Source: Streptomyces roseirectus
GTDB lineage: Bacteria > Actinomycetota > Actinomycetes > Streptomycetales > Streptomycetaceae
Assembly: GCF_014489635.1 (NCBI RefSeq)
Contig: NZ_CP060828.1
Coordinates: 3,324,001 to 3,388,000 of the forward strand
Direction: 5' to 3'
Length of the DNA stretch: 64,000 nt
Below, piece by piece: positions 1-8,478 of this stretch. The position numbers and the translations under genes were made by a program. Below the pieces are notes generated by a model. The model was not told the origin of the DNA. It saw only the letters and a program-made list of their open reading frames with translations, and did not search any database. Position 1 is the stretch's first letter. Every line of letters begins with the position of its first letter.

Positions 1-220
1 CGGACGGCTCGTCGCCGTGTCCGACGGACCCGTGCTCGACGGCGCCGTCAGCCGCCGTGCCGACCTGCATCAGCCAGCGGCGCCCCGTGAACGCCTCGTC
101 GAGGCCGTACCAGGGGAAGGGCGCCTCCAGGAAGCCGTCGACGGTGCGCCGGGCGGAGGGGACGGGTTGTCCGCCCTCCGTGACCGGCGCCTGCGCGACC
201 GCTCGACTCGTCGTCTCCAT
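1..220 (-). CDS. Hypothetical protein, N-terminal part (runs off the window)
   Basis: The reverse strand reads from an ATG at 218-220 to the window edge without a stop, giving about 73 residues that begin METTSRAVAQ. The later part (GFLEAPFPWYGLDEAF, then RWLMQVGTAADG) has a normal mixed composition, unlike the Arg-rich alternative frames. No domain could be named. It lies just downstream of tatB on the same strand, so it may belong to the same transcription unit or start its own after the 123-bp gap. I recall a conserved hypothetical at this place in other Streptomyces, but that is memory only. Confidence 0.65.
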   Translation of the reverse strand, partial: METTSRAVAQAPVTEGGQPVPSARRTVDGFLEAPFPWYGLDEAFTGRRWLMQVGTAADGAVEHGSVGHGDEPS

Positions 221-343
221 CTGCCCGGACGCCTCCTCGCTCTCGGCGGACCCGTCCGGCCCGCCCCCCTTCGGGCGCACGCGTCAGGTCCGCACAACAA
301 CTCGGCAGCATATCCACCCGGGTGAGCGCCCCGGGCGCACGGC

Positions 344-805
344 TCAGGTGGCGTCGTAGTCGAAGGGGGGCCGGCCGTCGTCGGTCGGCTTCTTCGTGAG
401 GTCGGTCCTGGGGGCGTCCGGGGTGGTGTCGGGCTTGGTCATGTCGACCTTGCCGGGGGGAAGGGGCGTGGCGGCGGACTCGGCGGTCGTGTGGACCGCG
501 TCGGCGACCTCCGCCATCTCCTTCTTCAGGTCGAACCCGTTGCGGATCTCCTTGAGCCCCAGGTCGTCGTTCTCCAGCTGCTTGCGGATGAACGTCTTGG
601 GGTTCAGGTCCTCGAACTCGAAGTCCTTGAACTCGGGGCCCAGCTCGGTCCGGATGTCCTGCTTGGCGCTCTCCGAGAACTCGCGGATCTTACGGATCGT
701 CCGCGACACGTCCTGGATGACCTTGGGGAGCTTGTCCGGACCGAAGATGAGCACGGCCAGGACAGCGAGGGTCACCAGCTCAAGCGGTCCTATGTCATTG
801 AACAC
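344..805 (-). CDS. tatB: Sec-independent (twin-arginine) translocase subunit TatB
   Basis: This is a membrane-anchored component of the Tat pathway, which exports folded proteins; TatB forms the TatBC receptor for twin-arginine signal peptides. The 153-aa product opens with a single N-terminal membrane helix (about residues 6-21, LVTLAVLAVLIF). Next come the family hinge GPDKLP and a long charged amphipathic helix (KVIQDVSRTIRKIREF), then a Lys/Glu-rich and finally a Pro-rich cytoplasmic tail. TatB rather than TatA is favoured by the length, the Asn-Asp-Ile-Gly start and the place directly after the HtrA-like protease, as in M. tuberculosis sigE-rseA-htrA-tatB. A 225-bp gap separates it from the protease gene upstream, so it may also have its own promoter. 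Confidence 0.93.
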   Translation of the reverse strand: MFNDIGPLELVTLAVLAVLIFGPDKLPKVIQDVSRTIRKIREFSESAKQDIRTELGPEFKDFEFEDLNPKTFIRKQLENDDLGLKEIRNGFDLKKEMAEVADAVHTTAESAATPLPPGKVDMTKPDTTPDAPRTDLTKKPTDDGRPPFDYDAT

Positions 806-1030
806 CTGAAGCTCCTTGCGATGTCCGCGGTCCTCGGCCCTCCGCGGTGCCGGCGGGTTCTTCCGTGGTCCGGGCCGCGTCCACGGTACCTGTCACACCT
901 GTCGGACCGGTACCGCCCGGACCCTTCCAAACCGTCCCGGACGGGGGGTTTTCCTGGATGTTTGCCCAGGGCGAAGGGCCTGTGCGGGCCCTCTGTGAGG
1001 TTTCCGTCAGTTCCCACGCCCACCGTTTTC

Positions 1031-3559
1031 TCACCCGCCCGCCGTCCCCAGCACCAGCGACAACGTCATCGGCTTCCCCTTGCGGACGACGGTCAGCTCC
1101 AGCTTGTCGCCCGGCCGGTGCGCCCTGACCTTGACGATGAGTTCGTCGCTGGAGGCGACCGGCTTGCCGTCCACCTCGGTGATGACGTCCCCCGGCTCGA
1201 TCCCCGCGAGGTCGCCGGGCCCGCCGACGCTCACCGGCGGACCGGCCTCCCCGCTGTCCGTCCGCACCCGCGCGCCCTCGCCCTCGTACGCGAGGTCCAG
1301 GGTGATCCCGATCACCGGATGCGTGGCCTTGCCGTTGGCGATCAGCTCCTCGGCGATGCGTTTTCCCTGGTTGACGGGGATGGCGAAACCGAGTCCGACG
1401 GATCCCGCCTGGCCGGTCCCCTCGTCGGTGCCGCCCGCCGAGCGGATCGCGGAGTTGATGCCGATGACCTGGCCGCGGGCGTCCAGGAGGGGGCCGCCGG
1501 AGTTTCCCGGGTTTATCGGCGCGTCCGTCTGGAGCGCGTCCACGTACGACACGTCGCTGCCGTCGCCGCCCGCGGTGATCGGACGTTCCTTCGCGCTGAT
1601 GATGCCGGAGGTGACGGTGCCGGAGAGGTCGAAGGGGGCGCCGATCGCGACGACCGGGTCACCCACCTGCACGCCGTCGGAGTTGCCGAGGGGAAGGGGG
1701 GTGAGGTTCCGCACGCCCCTCACCTTGACGACCGCGAGGTCGTAGCCGGCGTCCCGGCCGACGATCTCGCCCTCGACCGCCTGTCCGCCGTTGAAGACGA
1801 CCGTTATCTCGCCGCCGCTGCCCGCCGGCTTCACGACGTGGTTGTTGGTCAGGATGTAGCCCCGGTCGTCGAGCACGAAGCCCGTGCCGGTGCCCGACTC
1901 GCCGCCGCCCTTCACATGCAGCGTCACGACGCTCGGCAGCGCCCTCGCCGCGATCCCGGCGACGCTGTCGGCGTCCCGTCCGCTCGGCGCGGGCGGTGCC
2001 TGCGGCAGCTCGATCCCGCCGATGCCGTTCCGCTCCAACTGGACGCCTACGATGCCGCCCAGGCCGCCGGAGACCAGCGCCAGCAGCAGCGCGCCCGCGA
2101 TCAGCCCCTTCCGCCGCTCCCGCTTCCGCTGCGCCTCACTGGGCACACTCCCGCCGGTCTGCTGCAACGGGGACGCCGCCCAGGGGTCGTAGCGGGCCCA
2201 GGGGTCACCGCCGCTCGTGGCACCGGGGTGCTGGACCGGCGGAGCGGGGGCCCAGGGGCCCGGGTGACCGTAGGGGGGCGTGCTGTAGGCGTCGGCGGTG
2301 TGGAGGGGGTGTGGGGAGGGGTCGGGGATGTGGGAGGGGGTGTGAGGGCTAGGGCTGGGGTGGTCGGGGGCAGGGGTGGAGGCGTGGGCGTGGGGCTGGT
2401 CGAGCGCGGAGGGCTCCGGGAGGCGGGTGAGGGGTGGTTGGGGGGCGGGGGTGTCCGGTGCCGCCCCTGCGGCGGGGGGCTGGACGGGGGCTGCGGGGAC
2501 GCCGGGTGCCTCCTCGGCGGAGGGCTGGGCGAGGGCTGGGGCGTGGGCGGCCGGGGCTTCCCCGGCAGAGGGCCGGGCGGAGGCCACAGGGACGGCCGGG
2601 GCTTCCCCGGCGAGGGCCTGCGCGGGAGCTGCGGGGACGCCGGGTGCCTCCTCGGCGGAGGGCTGGGCGAGGGCTGGGGCGTGGACGTCCGGGGCTTCCC
2701 CGGCAGAGGGCCGGGCGGAGGCCACAGGGACGGCCGGGGCTTCCCCGGCGAGGGCCTGCGCGGGAGCTGCGGGGACGCCGGGTGCCTCCTCGGCAGAGGG
2801 CCGGGCGAGGGCTGGGGCGTGGGCGGCCGGGGCTTCCCCGGCGAGGGCCTGCGCGGGAGCTGCGAGGGCGCCGGGTGCCTCCTCGGCAGAGGGCTGGGCG
2901 AGGACTGGGGAGTGGACGTCCGGGGCTTGCCCAGCGAGGGCCTGCGCGGGAGCTGCGGGGACGCCGGGTGCCTCCCCGGCGGAGGGCTGGGCGAGGACTG
3001 GGGAGTGGACGTCCGGGGCTTGCCCAGCGAGGGCCTGCGCGGGAGCTGCGAGGACGCCGGGTGCCTCCCCGGCAGAGGGCCGGGCGGAGGCCGCGTGGGC
3101 GGCCGGGGCTTGCCCAGCGAGGGCCTGCGCGGGAGCTGCGAGGGCGCCGGGTGCCTCCCCGGCAGAGGGCTGGGCGGAGGCCGCGTGGGCGGCCGGGGCT
3201 TGCCCGGCGAGGGACTGTGCGGGAGCTGCGGGGGTGTCCGGTGCCTCCCCGGCGAGGGGTCGTGCGGGGGTTTCAGGGGTGGCCGGTGTCCTCGTGGGTC
3301 CGGGCTCCTCCTTCATCAGCGACACCGTCGGCTCCTCCTGGCTCTCCGGACGGCTCGGCTCGTGGTGCGTGCCGCCCTCCTCGGGGCGGGCCTCTTCGGG
3401 GCGGGCCAGCTCGAAGTCGCCGTCGGTCTCGTCCGTCTGCCCAGCCCTCAAATCCGCCGCTCCTTCGACAACTTCGGGTTCCCCGGCCCCATGGCCCACA
3501 GCTTCTCCGCCCCTCCGCGACGCTCCCGTGCCGTCCGGTGTCCTCGGCTCCTCGTCCAT
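1031..3559 (-). CDS. Membrane-anchored HtrA-like serine protease with PDZ domain and expanded Ala/Pro repeat
   Basis: An envelope quality-control protease of the HtrA/DegP type, 842 aa. Residues about 1-100 are acidic. About 100-365 are a tandem Ala/Pro/Glu repeat (units such as PSAEEAPGVPAAPAQALAGE, period about 30-31 aa). A Pro/His-rich linker follows, then one membrane helix at about 484-505 (GLIAGALLLALVSGG). The extracellular trypsin fold carries His in TNNHVV (about 573), Asp in GYDLAVVKV (about 606) and Ser in INPGNSGGPL (about 686). A C-terminal PDZ domain spans about 766-840. The ATG at 3557-3559 has GGGGAG just upstream. The gene follows the sigma/anti-sigma pair after an unusually long 505-bp gap. 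The catalytic part is ordinary; the repeat makes the protein longer than the HtrA proteins I remember from this locus. M. tuberculosis htrA (Rv1223) is the positional counterpart. Confidence 0.93.
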   Translation of the reverse strand: MDEEPRTPDGTGASRRGGEAVGHGAGEPEVVEGAADLRAGQTDETDGDFELARPEEARPEEGGTHHEPSRPESQEEPTVSLMKEEPGPTRTPATPETPARPLAGEAPDTPAAPAQSLAGQAPAAHAASAQPSAGEAPGALAAPAQALAGQAPAAHAASARPSAGEAPGVLAAPAQALAGQAPDVHSPVLAQPSAGEAPGVPAAPAQALAGQAPDVHSPVLAQPSAEEAPGALAAPAQALAGEAPAAHAPALARPSAEEAPGVPAAPAQALAGEAPAVPVASARPSAGEAPDVHAPALAQPSAEEAPGVPAAPAQALAGEAPAVPVASARPSAGEAPAAHAPALAQPSAEEAPGVPAAPVQPPAAGAAPDTPAPQPPLTRLPEPSALDQPHAHASTPAPDHPSPSPHTPSHIPDPSPHPLHTADAYSTPPYGHPGPWAPAPPVQHPGATSGGDPWARYDPWAASPLQQTGGSVPSEAQRKRERRKGLIAGALLLALVSGGLGGIVGVQLERNGIGGIELPQAPPAPSGRDADSVAGIAARALPSVVTLHVKGGGESGTGTGFVLDDRGYILTNNHVVKPAGSGGEITVVFNGGQAVEGEIVGRDAGYDLAVVKVRGVRNLTPLPLGNSDGVQVGDPVVAIGAPFDLSGTVTSGIISAKERPITAGGDGSDVSYVDALQTDAPINPGNSGGPLLDARGQVIGINSAIRSAGGTDEGTGQAGSVGLGFAIPVNQGKRIAEELIANGKATHPVIGITLDLAYEGEGARVRTDSGEAGPPVSVGGPGDLAGIEPGDVITEVDGKPVASSDELIVKVRAHRPGDKLELTVVRKGKPMTLSLVLGTAGG
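2465..3260. repeat. In-frame minisatellite inside the HtrA-like gene
   Basis: Roughly 800 bp are built of near-identical blocks of about 90-93 bp, visible as recurring GCCGGGTGCCTC and GAGGGCCTGCGCGGG motifs. They code for alternating PSAxEAPGV.. and AQALAGxAP.. segments. The repeat preserves the reading frame across all units, so it is tolerated in the extracytoplasm-proximal linker of the protease before its membrane helix. Several units are close to identical, which suggests recent expansion by slippage or unequal exchange. Confidence 0.9.
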
Positions 3560-4064
3560 GCTCTCCCCACCAGCCGACCGGAGCCGGACACCTGGACGGC
3601 TGGTCGGACGTCGTCTGCGCGTCCGGCCGGGTAGGCGTGGACGCGGGTTCTCGCTGGATTCAACCAGGTCGGGTCACCGTGCGCAGGGGTGGCGTCCCGC
3701 AGGGTGGTGCGGCCGTGCGGGGCGCCGGAGGCGGGGCGGGGGCGGGGCGGGGGTCGTCCGGCCGTCTTACCTGCTGCTCGCGGGCGTCGGTGTGCCGATG
3801 CGGTGCGGTGACGCTCGTGTGCGTCGGCGCCCGCCGCCCAGGGCTCGGCCGACGGATCCGACGACTCGGGCCGAGGCGCGGGGCCCGGTGTGCGCTCCCC
3901 CACGCCGTTTCGAGCGGGACGGGTCGGGGGGATCGCCGTCGACCAGACCGGCGGGCTACCTGTCGCCCCTTCACCCCGGCTCACGGCCACACGCCCCGGA
4001 CGCCCCTCTACCCCGGCCCACGGCCCACGCGCCCCGAACGCCGGGGCTGCGTCGGCGTCAGCGT
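3560..4064. other. 505-bp gap between the anti-sigma and HtrA-like genes
   Basis: Nothing in this stretch looks like a real gene; all frames are open only because of base composition and their translations are Arg/Pro-rich. It contains one copy of the GGTGGCGTCCCGC-type sequence (3688-3709) that forms the ends of the 206-bp element found elsewhere in the window, and a run of GGGGC-type repeats just after it. It may hold an htrA promoter, but no -35/-10 pair stands out. Confidence 0.6.
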
Positions 4065-5447
4065 TCAGCGGGCCTCGGGCGCGGAGGCCGTGCCGGGGGA
4101 CAGGAGCCCGGGGGTCGTGGGCCAGGTCGCGGAGAGGGGGCGTATCAGCGGGGACATGGCGGCGGCGCCCGCGACGACGGGTGCCGTCAGCGCGCGTAGC
4201 GTCTGCTCGTGGCGTGCGGACACCGGCGTCGGGATCCCCGGCAGCAGCGGTGCGGACACCTCGACGGGCGCGGCCGGGGTGTCACGCAGGACGCCCTGGC
4301 CCCCTTGGGAGAGCAGCGGCCCGGCCGACCGGCGCCGGGAGTCGGGGGCAGCCGCCCCCGCGCCCGGTGCCCTGGACGGCGTCACGTTGCTGCCCGTGCC
4401 ACCCCTCGCCTCGGTCGTCTGGTCGACCGGCGCCGAACCGGTCACCCCGCCCAGCGCGATCGCCGCGAGCGACACCGCGCCGGCGGCGACGAACGCGAAC
4501 CGCATGCTGCGGGACCGCTCCTCGCCCCGCCCGACGGCGTGCACCCGGAAGCCCTTCTCGGCGACGGAGGCGGAGAAGGCGACGGCATTGGCACTGGCGT
4601 TGACATCGGCGTCGGCCTGGACCCGCGCGGACCGGGCCGAAGCCCCGGCACCGGCCCTGGTACCGGCACGGTTCCGGGCACCGGCGTCCGCGCCGGCCCG
4701 GGACCGCGCGGACGGAGCCGAAGCCCCGCCAGCCGAACCGGCCGCACCCGCACCCGGCGAACGCCCCTCGCCCTCGGCAGCCCCGTTCACACCGGCCGCC
4801 GACGAGACACCCTCGCCCGCCCTCCCGTGCTCCTCCCCCGCCAGGTACCCGAACTCGAAGACGGACCCGGAGGCCCCGCCCCCGAGCACACCGGGCCCGG
4901 CGAGTGCCCCGGACTCCCCGAAGACACCGCCACCACCGGCTCCGCCGAAGCCCCCGGCGCCCCGGCCTCCGCCGAGCACTCCGGAGTCGCCGGACCCGGC
5001 GAGCGCGCCGGAGTCCCCGGCGCCGCCGAACCCGCCCGAGTTCCCGGCCCCGCCGAACCCGCCGGAGCCCCTGTTCCCGCCGAATCCACCGAGCCCCGCG
5101 AACCCCCGGGAGCCGAATCTGGAGCCGCGTTCACCGGGGAGCCCGCCCGGACCGAGCGGCCCGCTTCCCTCGGCCGTGTCGTCACCCCCGGGCAGCCCCT
5201 GAAGGCGGGCGAGGAAACTCGCGGAGGGGGCGGGCGGGGCGACCTCGGAGAAGACGCTCTTCAGCCGACGCTGCGCGTCGACCTCCGCCTTGCACTTGGA
5301 GCAGGTCGCGACGTGCGCGAGGACACGCTCGCGCGCGTCATGGCCCAGCTCCCCGTCCACCAGGGCGGAGAGCCGGTCACCGAGATGCTGTTCCGCGAGA
5401 TGCCGTCCCGCGGGAGGTTTGGGCCTGGAGCCACCGAGTCCACTCAC
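4065..5447 (-). CDS. rseA: Zinc-binding anti-sigma factor (RseA/ZAS-type) with long Gly-rich insert
   Basis: A membrane anti-sigma factor expected to bind and hold the ECF sigma factor encoded just upstream. The GTG start (5445-5447) overlaps the sigma-factor stop by 4 bp (GTGA), implying translational coupling. In the 460-aa product the N-terminal ZAS domain has the signature His45-x3-Cys49-x2-Cys52 (HVATCSKC) after a helix [15 protein letters not shown]. Residues about 112-181 are Gly-rich (GGFGGAG-type repeats) and about 200-300 are Ala/Arg-rich. One membrane helix lies near 316-335 ([18 protein letters not shown]), leaving an extracellular tail of about 125 aa. The ZAS core and gene order are solid. 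The symbol follows the M. tuberculosis counterpart; the length is far above the compact mycobacterial protein. Confidence 0.88.
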   Translation of the reverse strand: MSGLGGSRPKPPAGRHLAEQHLGDRLSALVDGELGHDARERVLAHVATCSKCKAEVDAQRRLKSVFSEVAPPAPSASFLARLQGLPGGDDTAEGSGPLGPGGLPGERGSRFGSRGFAGLGGFGGNRGSGGFGGAGNSGGFGGAGDSGALAGSGDSGVLGGGRGAGGFGGAGGGGVFGESGALAGPGVLGGGASGSVFEFGYLAGEEHGRAGEGVSSAAGVNGAAEGEGRSPGAGAAGSAGGASAPSARSRAGADAGARNRAGTRAGAGASARSARVQADADVNASANAVAFSASVAEKGFRVHAVGRGEERSRSMRFAFVAAGAVSLAAIALGGVTGSAPVDQTTEARGGTGSNVTPSRAPGAGAAAPDSRRRSAGPLLSQGGQGVLRDTPAAPVEVSAPLLPGIPTPVSARHEQTLRALTAPVVAGAAAMSPLIRPLSATWPTTPGLLSPGTASAPEAR

Positions 5448-6220
5448 GCGGTCGCGCCCCCTCCTCCCAGCACGGGGACACGGGCCATGAACGTGCGCCG
5501 CCGCTCGGCCTCCCGCGCCTGGGGAGAGCGGTGTGCGAGGGCCTTGCGCAGCTGGGAGCGGCCCCGGTGGATCCGGGAGCGGACGGTGCCGAGCTTGACG
5601 CCGAGGGTCGCCGCGATCTCCTCGTAGGAGAGCCCTTCGATGTCGCACAGGACGACGGCCGCGCGGAACTCGGGCGCGAGGGTGTCCAGCGCCTGCTGGA
5701 CGTCCGCGTCGAAGTGGGCGTCGTTGAAGAGCTGCTGGGGGGTCGGCTCCTTGCTGGCCAGGCGCTCCGCTGCGTCCTCGCCGAGGGAGTCGAAGCGGAT
5801 GCGCTGCTTGCGGCGGACCATGTCGAGGAAGAGGTTGGTGGTGATGCGGTGCAGCCAGCCCTCGAACGTGCCGGGCGTGTAGGTCGACAGGGAGCGGAAG
5901 ACGCGGACGAAGACTTCCTGCGTCAGGTCCTCGGCGTCGTGCTGGTTGCCCGTCAGGCGGTAGGCCAGGCGGTAGACGCGGCCGCTGTGCGTGCTGACGA
6001 TCTCCTCCCACGTGGGCGGAGTCCACGCCTGCCCGTCCGCGTCGGTGGAGAAGGTCGCGGTCTGGGCGTAGTCGCCGGCGTGGCTGTGGTCAGCGGTGTC
6101 GTTCACGGATTTCGGCCTGCCCGCCGATCCGAGAAAGCGCCGGAGCACTCCTCCCCGATCCACAGACTGGGCCGCACCTCCCCTGTCGGCTCTGGTGGTG
6201 TCCAGTGGAGCCCCTACCAT
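5444..6220 (-). CDS. sigE: ECF RNA polymerase sigma factor (SigE-like)
   Basis: A group IV sigma factor, 258 aa from the chosen start. Region 2 includes [20 protein letters not shown] and the -10 recognition part [19 protein letters not shown] (about residues 85-140). Region 4 includes [20 protein letters not shown] and the helix-turn-helix [20 protein letters not shown] (about 165-225). The ATG at 6218-6220 was chosen because GAGGTGG lies 3-4 nt upstream; an in-frame start at 6337 also exists but would overlap the divergent gene. Gene order sigma/anti-sigma/HtrA/tatB with a divergent methyltransferase matches M. tuberculosis sigE (Rv1221), so control of an envelope-stress regulon is the likely role. 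This is not the SigE/CseABC system of S. coelicolor, which lies elsewhere. Confidence 0.9.
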   Translation of the reverse strand: MVGAPLDTTRADRGGAAQSVDRGGVLRRFLGSAGRPKSVNDTADHSHAGDYAQTATFSTDADGQAWTPPTWEEIVSTHSGRVYRLAYRLTGNQHDAEDLTQEVFVRVFRSLSTYTPGTFEGWLHRITTNLFLDMVRRKQRIRFDSLGEDAAERLASKEPTPQQLFNDAHFDADVQQALDTLAPEFRAAVVLCDIEGLSYEEIAATLGVKLGTVRSRIHRGRSQLRKALAHRSPQAREAERRRTFMARVPVLGGGGATA

Positions 6221-6328
6221 AGCCACCTCGCCCGTTAGCTCCGGATAAGCGGTTTTACCTGAATTTGATCTGGGCTGATACGGCTCATACGGCTGCGTCC
6301 GCCCGGCGCCGCCGCCCCGCCCGCCGTC

Positions 6329-7084
6329 GTGATCCAACTGTGTCCCCCCATCACCGTTCCCACCCCTTCAAACGCGCGGTCCCATCTGCGGGTTCCCGCC
6401 CGCAGCGGATACAGTCACGCCGAAGCACATCGTGGGGATGAGGAGAGGGTCATTACCGGCAACCGGCAGGCAAGCTGGGCGTTCGCCGACGCCTACGCCG
6501 CCGAGGACGACGCACTGCGCTGGGCCCGTGACCGGGCCCGTGAGGCAGGGCTGCGCTCGGTGTCGCCCAGCACGGGCGCCGCGCTGCGGTTGCTCGCCGC
6601 CACGGTCGACGCGAAGGCGGTCGCCGAGATCGGCACCGGCACCGGCGTCTCCGGTCTGCACCTCCTGCACGGCATGCGTCCCGACGGGGTCCTGACGACC
6701 GTCGACCCCGAGCCGGAGCACCAGCAGTTCGCGCGGCAGGCGTTTCGCGCGTGCGGGTTCGCCAGCAACCGGGCGCGGTTCATCCCCGGGCGCGCGCTGG
6801 ACGTGCTGCCGCGGCTCGCCGACTCCGGCTACGACCTCGTGTTCTGCGACGGTGACCGGCTGGAGCTGCTCGACTATCTAGCTGAATCGTTGCGCCTGCT
6901 GCGGCCCGGCGGGCTGGTCGTCTTCGAGGGCGTCTTCGCCAACGGCCGCACCGTCGACTCCGGTCCCCAGCCGACGGAGGTGGCGCGCGTGCGCGAGCTG
7001 CTGCGCGCGGTGCGCGAGAGCACGGAGCTGGTGGTGTCGCTGCTGCCGGTGGGCGACGGGCTGCTGTGCGCGGTCAAGCGCTGA
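6329..7084 (+). CDS. O-methyltransferase family protein (Rv1220c-like)
   Basis: A class I SAM-dependent methyltransferase of the CCoAOMT-like O-methyltransferase family. Motif I is [16 protein letters not shown], followed by an acidic strand end ([17 protein letters not shown]), [13 protein letters not shown] for motif II/III and [13 protein letters not shown]. The substrate is unknown. The gene diverges from the sigma factor as in M. tuberculosis. The start is uncertain. The longest form starts at GTG 6329, but the conserved part begins near residue 41, and GGAGAGG followed after 3 nt by ATT at 6452 could be a rare non-AUG start giving a product starting at I-T-G-N-R-Q. No ATG, GTG or TTG lies in frame between the two. 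Confidence 0.85.
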   Translation: MIQLCPPITVPTPSNARSHLRVPARSGYSHAEAHRGDEERVITGNRQASWAFADAYAAEDDALRWARDRAREAGLRSVSPSTGAALRLLAATVDAKAVAEIGTGTGVSGLHLLHGMRPDGVLTTVDPEPEHQQFARQAFRACGFASNRARFIPGRALDVLPRLADSGYDLVFCDGDRLELLDYLAESLRLLRPGGLVVFEGVFANGRTVDSGPQPTEVARVRELLRAVRESTELVVSLLPVGDGLLCAVKR

Positions 7085-7101
7085 GCCGGCCGCGAAAACG
7101 A

Positions 7102-7133
7102 CAGCCCCGGCACCGCGTGCGATGCCGGGGCTG
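7102..7133. terminator. Bidirectional terminator hairpin
   Basis: A perfect 11-bp stem (CAGCCCCGGCA / TGCCGGGGCTG) with a 10-nt loop lies between the stop codons of two convergent genes, 17 nt after the methyltransferase and 19 nt after the DUF3117 gene. There is no U-run, as is usual in Streptomyces. Confidence 0.8.
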
Positions 7134-7152
7134 CCGTAGGGGCACTGTCGCG

Positions 7153-7320
7153 TCAGCTGACGACCTTGTTGAGGGCCTCACCGAGCGCCAGGGCCTCGTC
7201 AGGGGTCAGCTCGACGACGAGCCGCCCGCCGCCTTCGAGGGGAACGCGCATGACGATGCCCCGCCCCTCTTTGGTCACCTCAAGCGGGCCGTCGCCCGTC
7301 CGCGGCTTCATGGCCGCCAT
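7153..7320 (-). CDS. DUF3117 small protein (Rv1211-like)
   Basis: A 55-aa protein beginning MAAMKPRTGDGPLEVTKE and continuing with RVPLEGGGRLVVELTPDEAL. This is the actinobacteria-specific DUF3117 family, of unknown function. An AGGAAGGGG Shine-Dalgarno sits 7 nt before the first ATG; a second ATG three codons on is a possible alternative. In M. tuberculosis the homologue (Rv1211) lies next to tagA, as it does here after a one-gene insertion of the enoyl-CoA hydratase. Confidence 0.9.
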   Translation of the reverse strand: MAAMKPRTGDGPLEVTKEGRGIVMRVPLEGGGRLVVELTPDEALALGEALNKVVS

Positions 7321-7686
7321 GCTCGTTCCCCTTCCTGAAACCAGCTTCACCGTCAAAGCCGACGGCCCCTGGGAGGGCACGCGCGGTCCTGCGTGGGACA
7401 CGCGACACCGGCATCGAACACATTGCTTCCAAGCCATTATCCCGCATCTCAGGACCCGATGACCAACTTCGGACGGCATCGCTTGCGCAACGCGCGCGAG
7501 CAAAACCACCCAATTCGGCGGTGTGGCTGCGATACTGCTCCGCCTCGTCGCGTTAGGCCGTCCGTGAACGGGCCCGCTTTCTTTGACGCAGGTCACACGT
7601 CCCGTCCGGTCCGTGGACCAAGATCTCCGCCATGCTGAGTCCGTAGCGACGTTCTGACACACGTTCTTGATGCGGAGGGGCACTCC
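7321..7686. other. Divergent intergenic region, 366 bp
   Basis: This stretch must carry promoters for the DUF3117 gene (leftward) and the enoyl-CoA hydratase gene (rightward). It is less GC-rich than its surroundings around 7420-7530. A TTGACG at 7583-7588 could be a rightward -35 box, but no good -10 is seen at the right distance. No gene was recognised. Confidence 0.5.
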
Positions 7687-8478
7687 ATGGCCGACACGGT
7701 GCTGTACGAGGTGAGCGACGGGCTCGCGACGATCACCCTGAACCGTCCGGAGGCGATGAACGCGCTCGACGTCGCGACGAAGGTGGCCCTGCGGGAGGCC
7801 GCCGAGTCCGCCGCCGGTGACCCCGCGGTGCGCGCGATCCTGCTGACCGCCGCCGGGGAGCGGGCGTTCTGCGTCGGCCAGGACCTCAAGGAGCACATCG
7901 GGCTGCTGGCCGCGGGGTCGGACGCCGTGATGAGCACCGTCAGCGAGCACTACAACCCCATCGCTCGCGCGCTGACCGGGGCCGCGAAGCCGGTCGTGGC
8001 CGCCGTCAACGGGGTCGCGGCGGGCGCCGGGTTCGGGTTCGCCCTCGCCGCGGACTACCGGGTCGTCGCCGACACGGCGTCCTTCAACACGTCGTTCGCC
8101 GGGGTCGCGCTCACCGCGGACTCCGGGATCTCCTGGACGCTCCCGCGCGTGGTGGGGCCGTCCCGGGCGACCGACCTGCTTCTCTTCCCGCGCAGCATCA
8201 GCGCGCGGGACGCGCTGGAGCTGGGTATCGCCAACCGGGTCGTCCCGGCCGCCGAGCTGCGCGAGGAGGCCCTGAAGGTGGCCCGCTCCCTCGCCGAGGG
8301 GCCGACCGTCGCGTACGCGGCGCTCAAGGAGTCGGTCGCCTTCGGGTTGACGCACTCGTTGACGGAGACGCTGGACAAGGAGGACGAGCTTCAGACCCGC
8401 GCGGGCGCGGCGGAGGACCACCGGATCGCGGTGACGGCGTTCGTCAACAAGGAGAAGCCGAAGTACGTGGGGCGTTAG
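7687..8478 (+). CDS. Enoyl-CoA hydratase/isomerase family protein
   Basis: A crotonase-fold enzyme of 263 aa acting on acyl-CoA thioesters, either hydration or isomerisation of a double bond. The CoA/oxyanion-hole segments are both present: GERAFCVGQDLKEH and AKPVVAAVNGVAAGAGFGFA, with the two oxyanion-hole amides. It ends with the usual C-terminal helices. The acidic catalytic residues are not in the classical two-glutamate pattern (FAGVALTADSGISW in place of a clear E...E), so a PaaG-like isomerase is as likely as a hydratase. GGAGGGG lies before the ATG. Its stop codon overlaps the stop codon of the convergent glycosylase gene. Confidence 0.88.
   Translation: MADTVLYEVSDGLATITLNRPEAMNALDVATKVALREAAESAAGDPAVRAILLTAAGERAFCVGQDLKEHIGLLAAGSDAVMSTVSEHYNPIARALTGAAKPVVAAVNGVAAGAGFGFALAADYRVVADTASFNTSFAGVALTADSGISWTLPRVVGPSRATDLLLFPRSISARDALELGIANRVVPAAELREEALKVARSLAEGPTVAYAALKESVAFGLTHSLTETLDKEDELQTRAGAAEDHRIAVTAFVNKEKPKYVGR

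Noticed and set aside
2465..3260. Possible CRISPR-like array (regular repeats of about 90 bp)
   Set aside because: Repeats are contiguous without unique spacers, are in frame within a protein gene, and no cas genes are present.
491..3634. Very long plus-strand open frame opposite the HtrA-like and tatB genes
   Set aside because: It is the antisense shadow of two well-supported genes; its translation is Gly/Arg-rich with no domain, and it has no ribosome site.
5444..6337. Longer sigma factor starting at 6337
   Set aside because: It would overlap the divergent gene start, and the ATG at 6218-6220 has a good GAGGTGG ribosome site at proper spacing.
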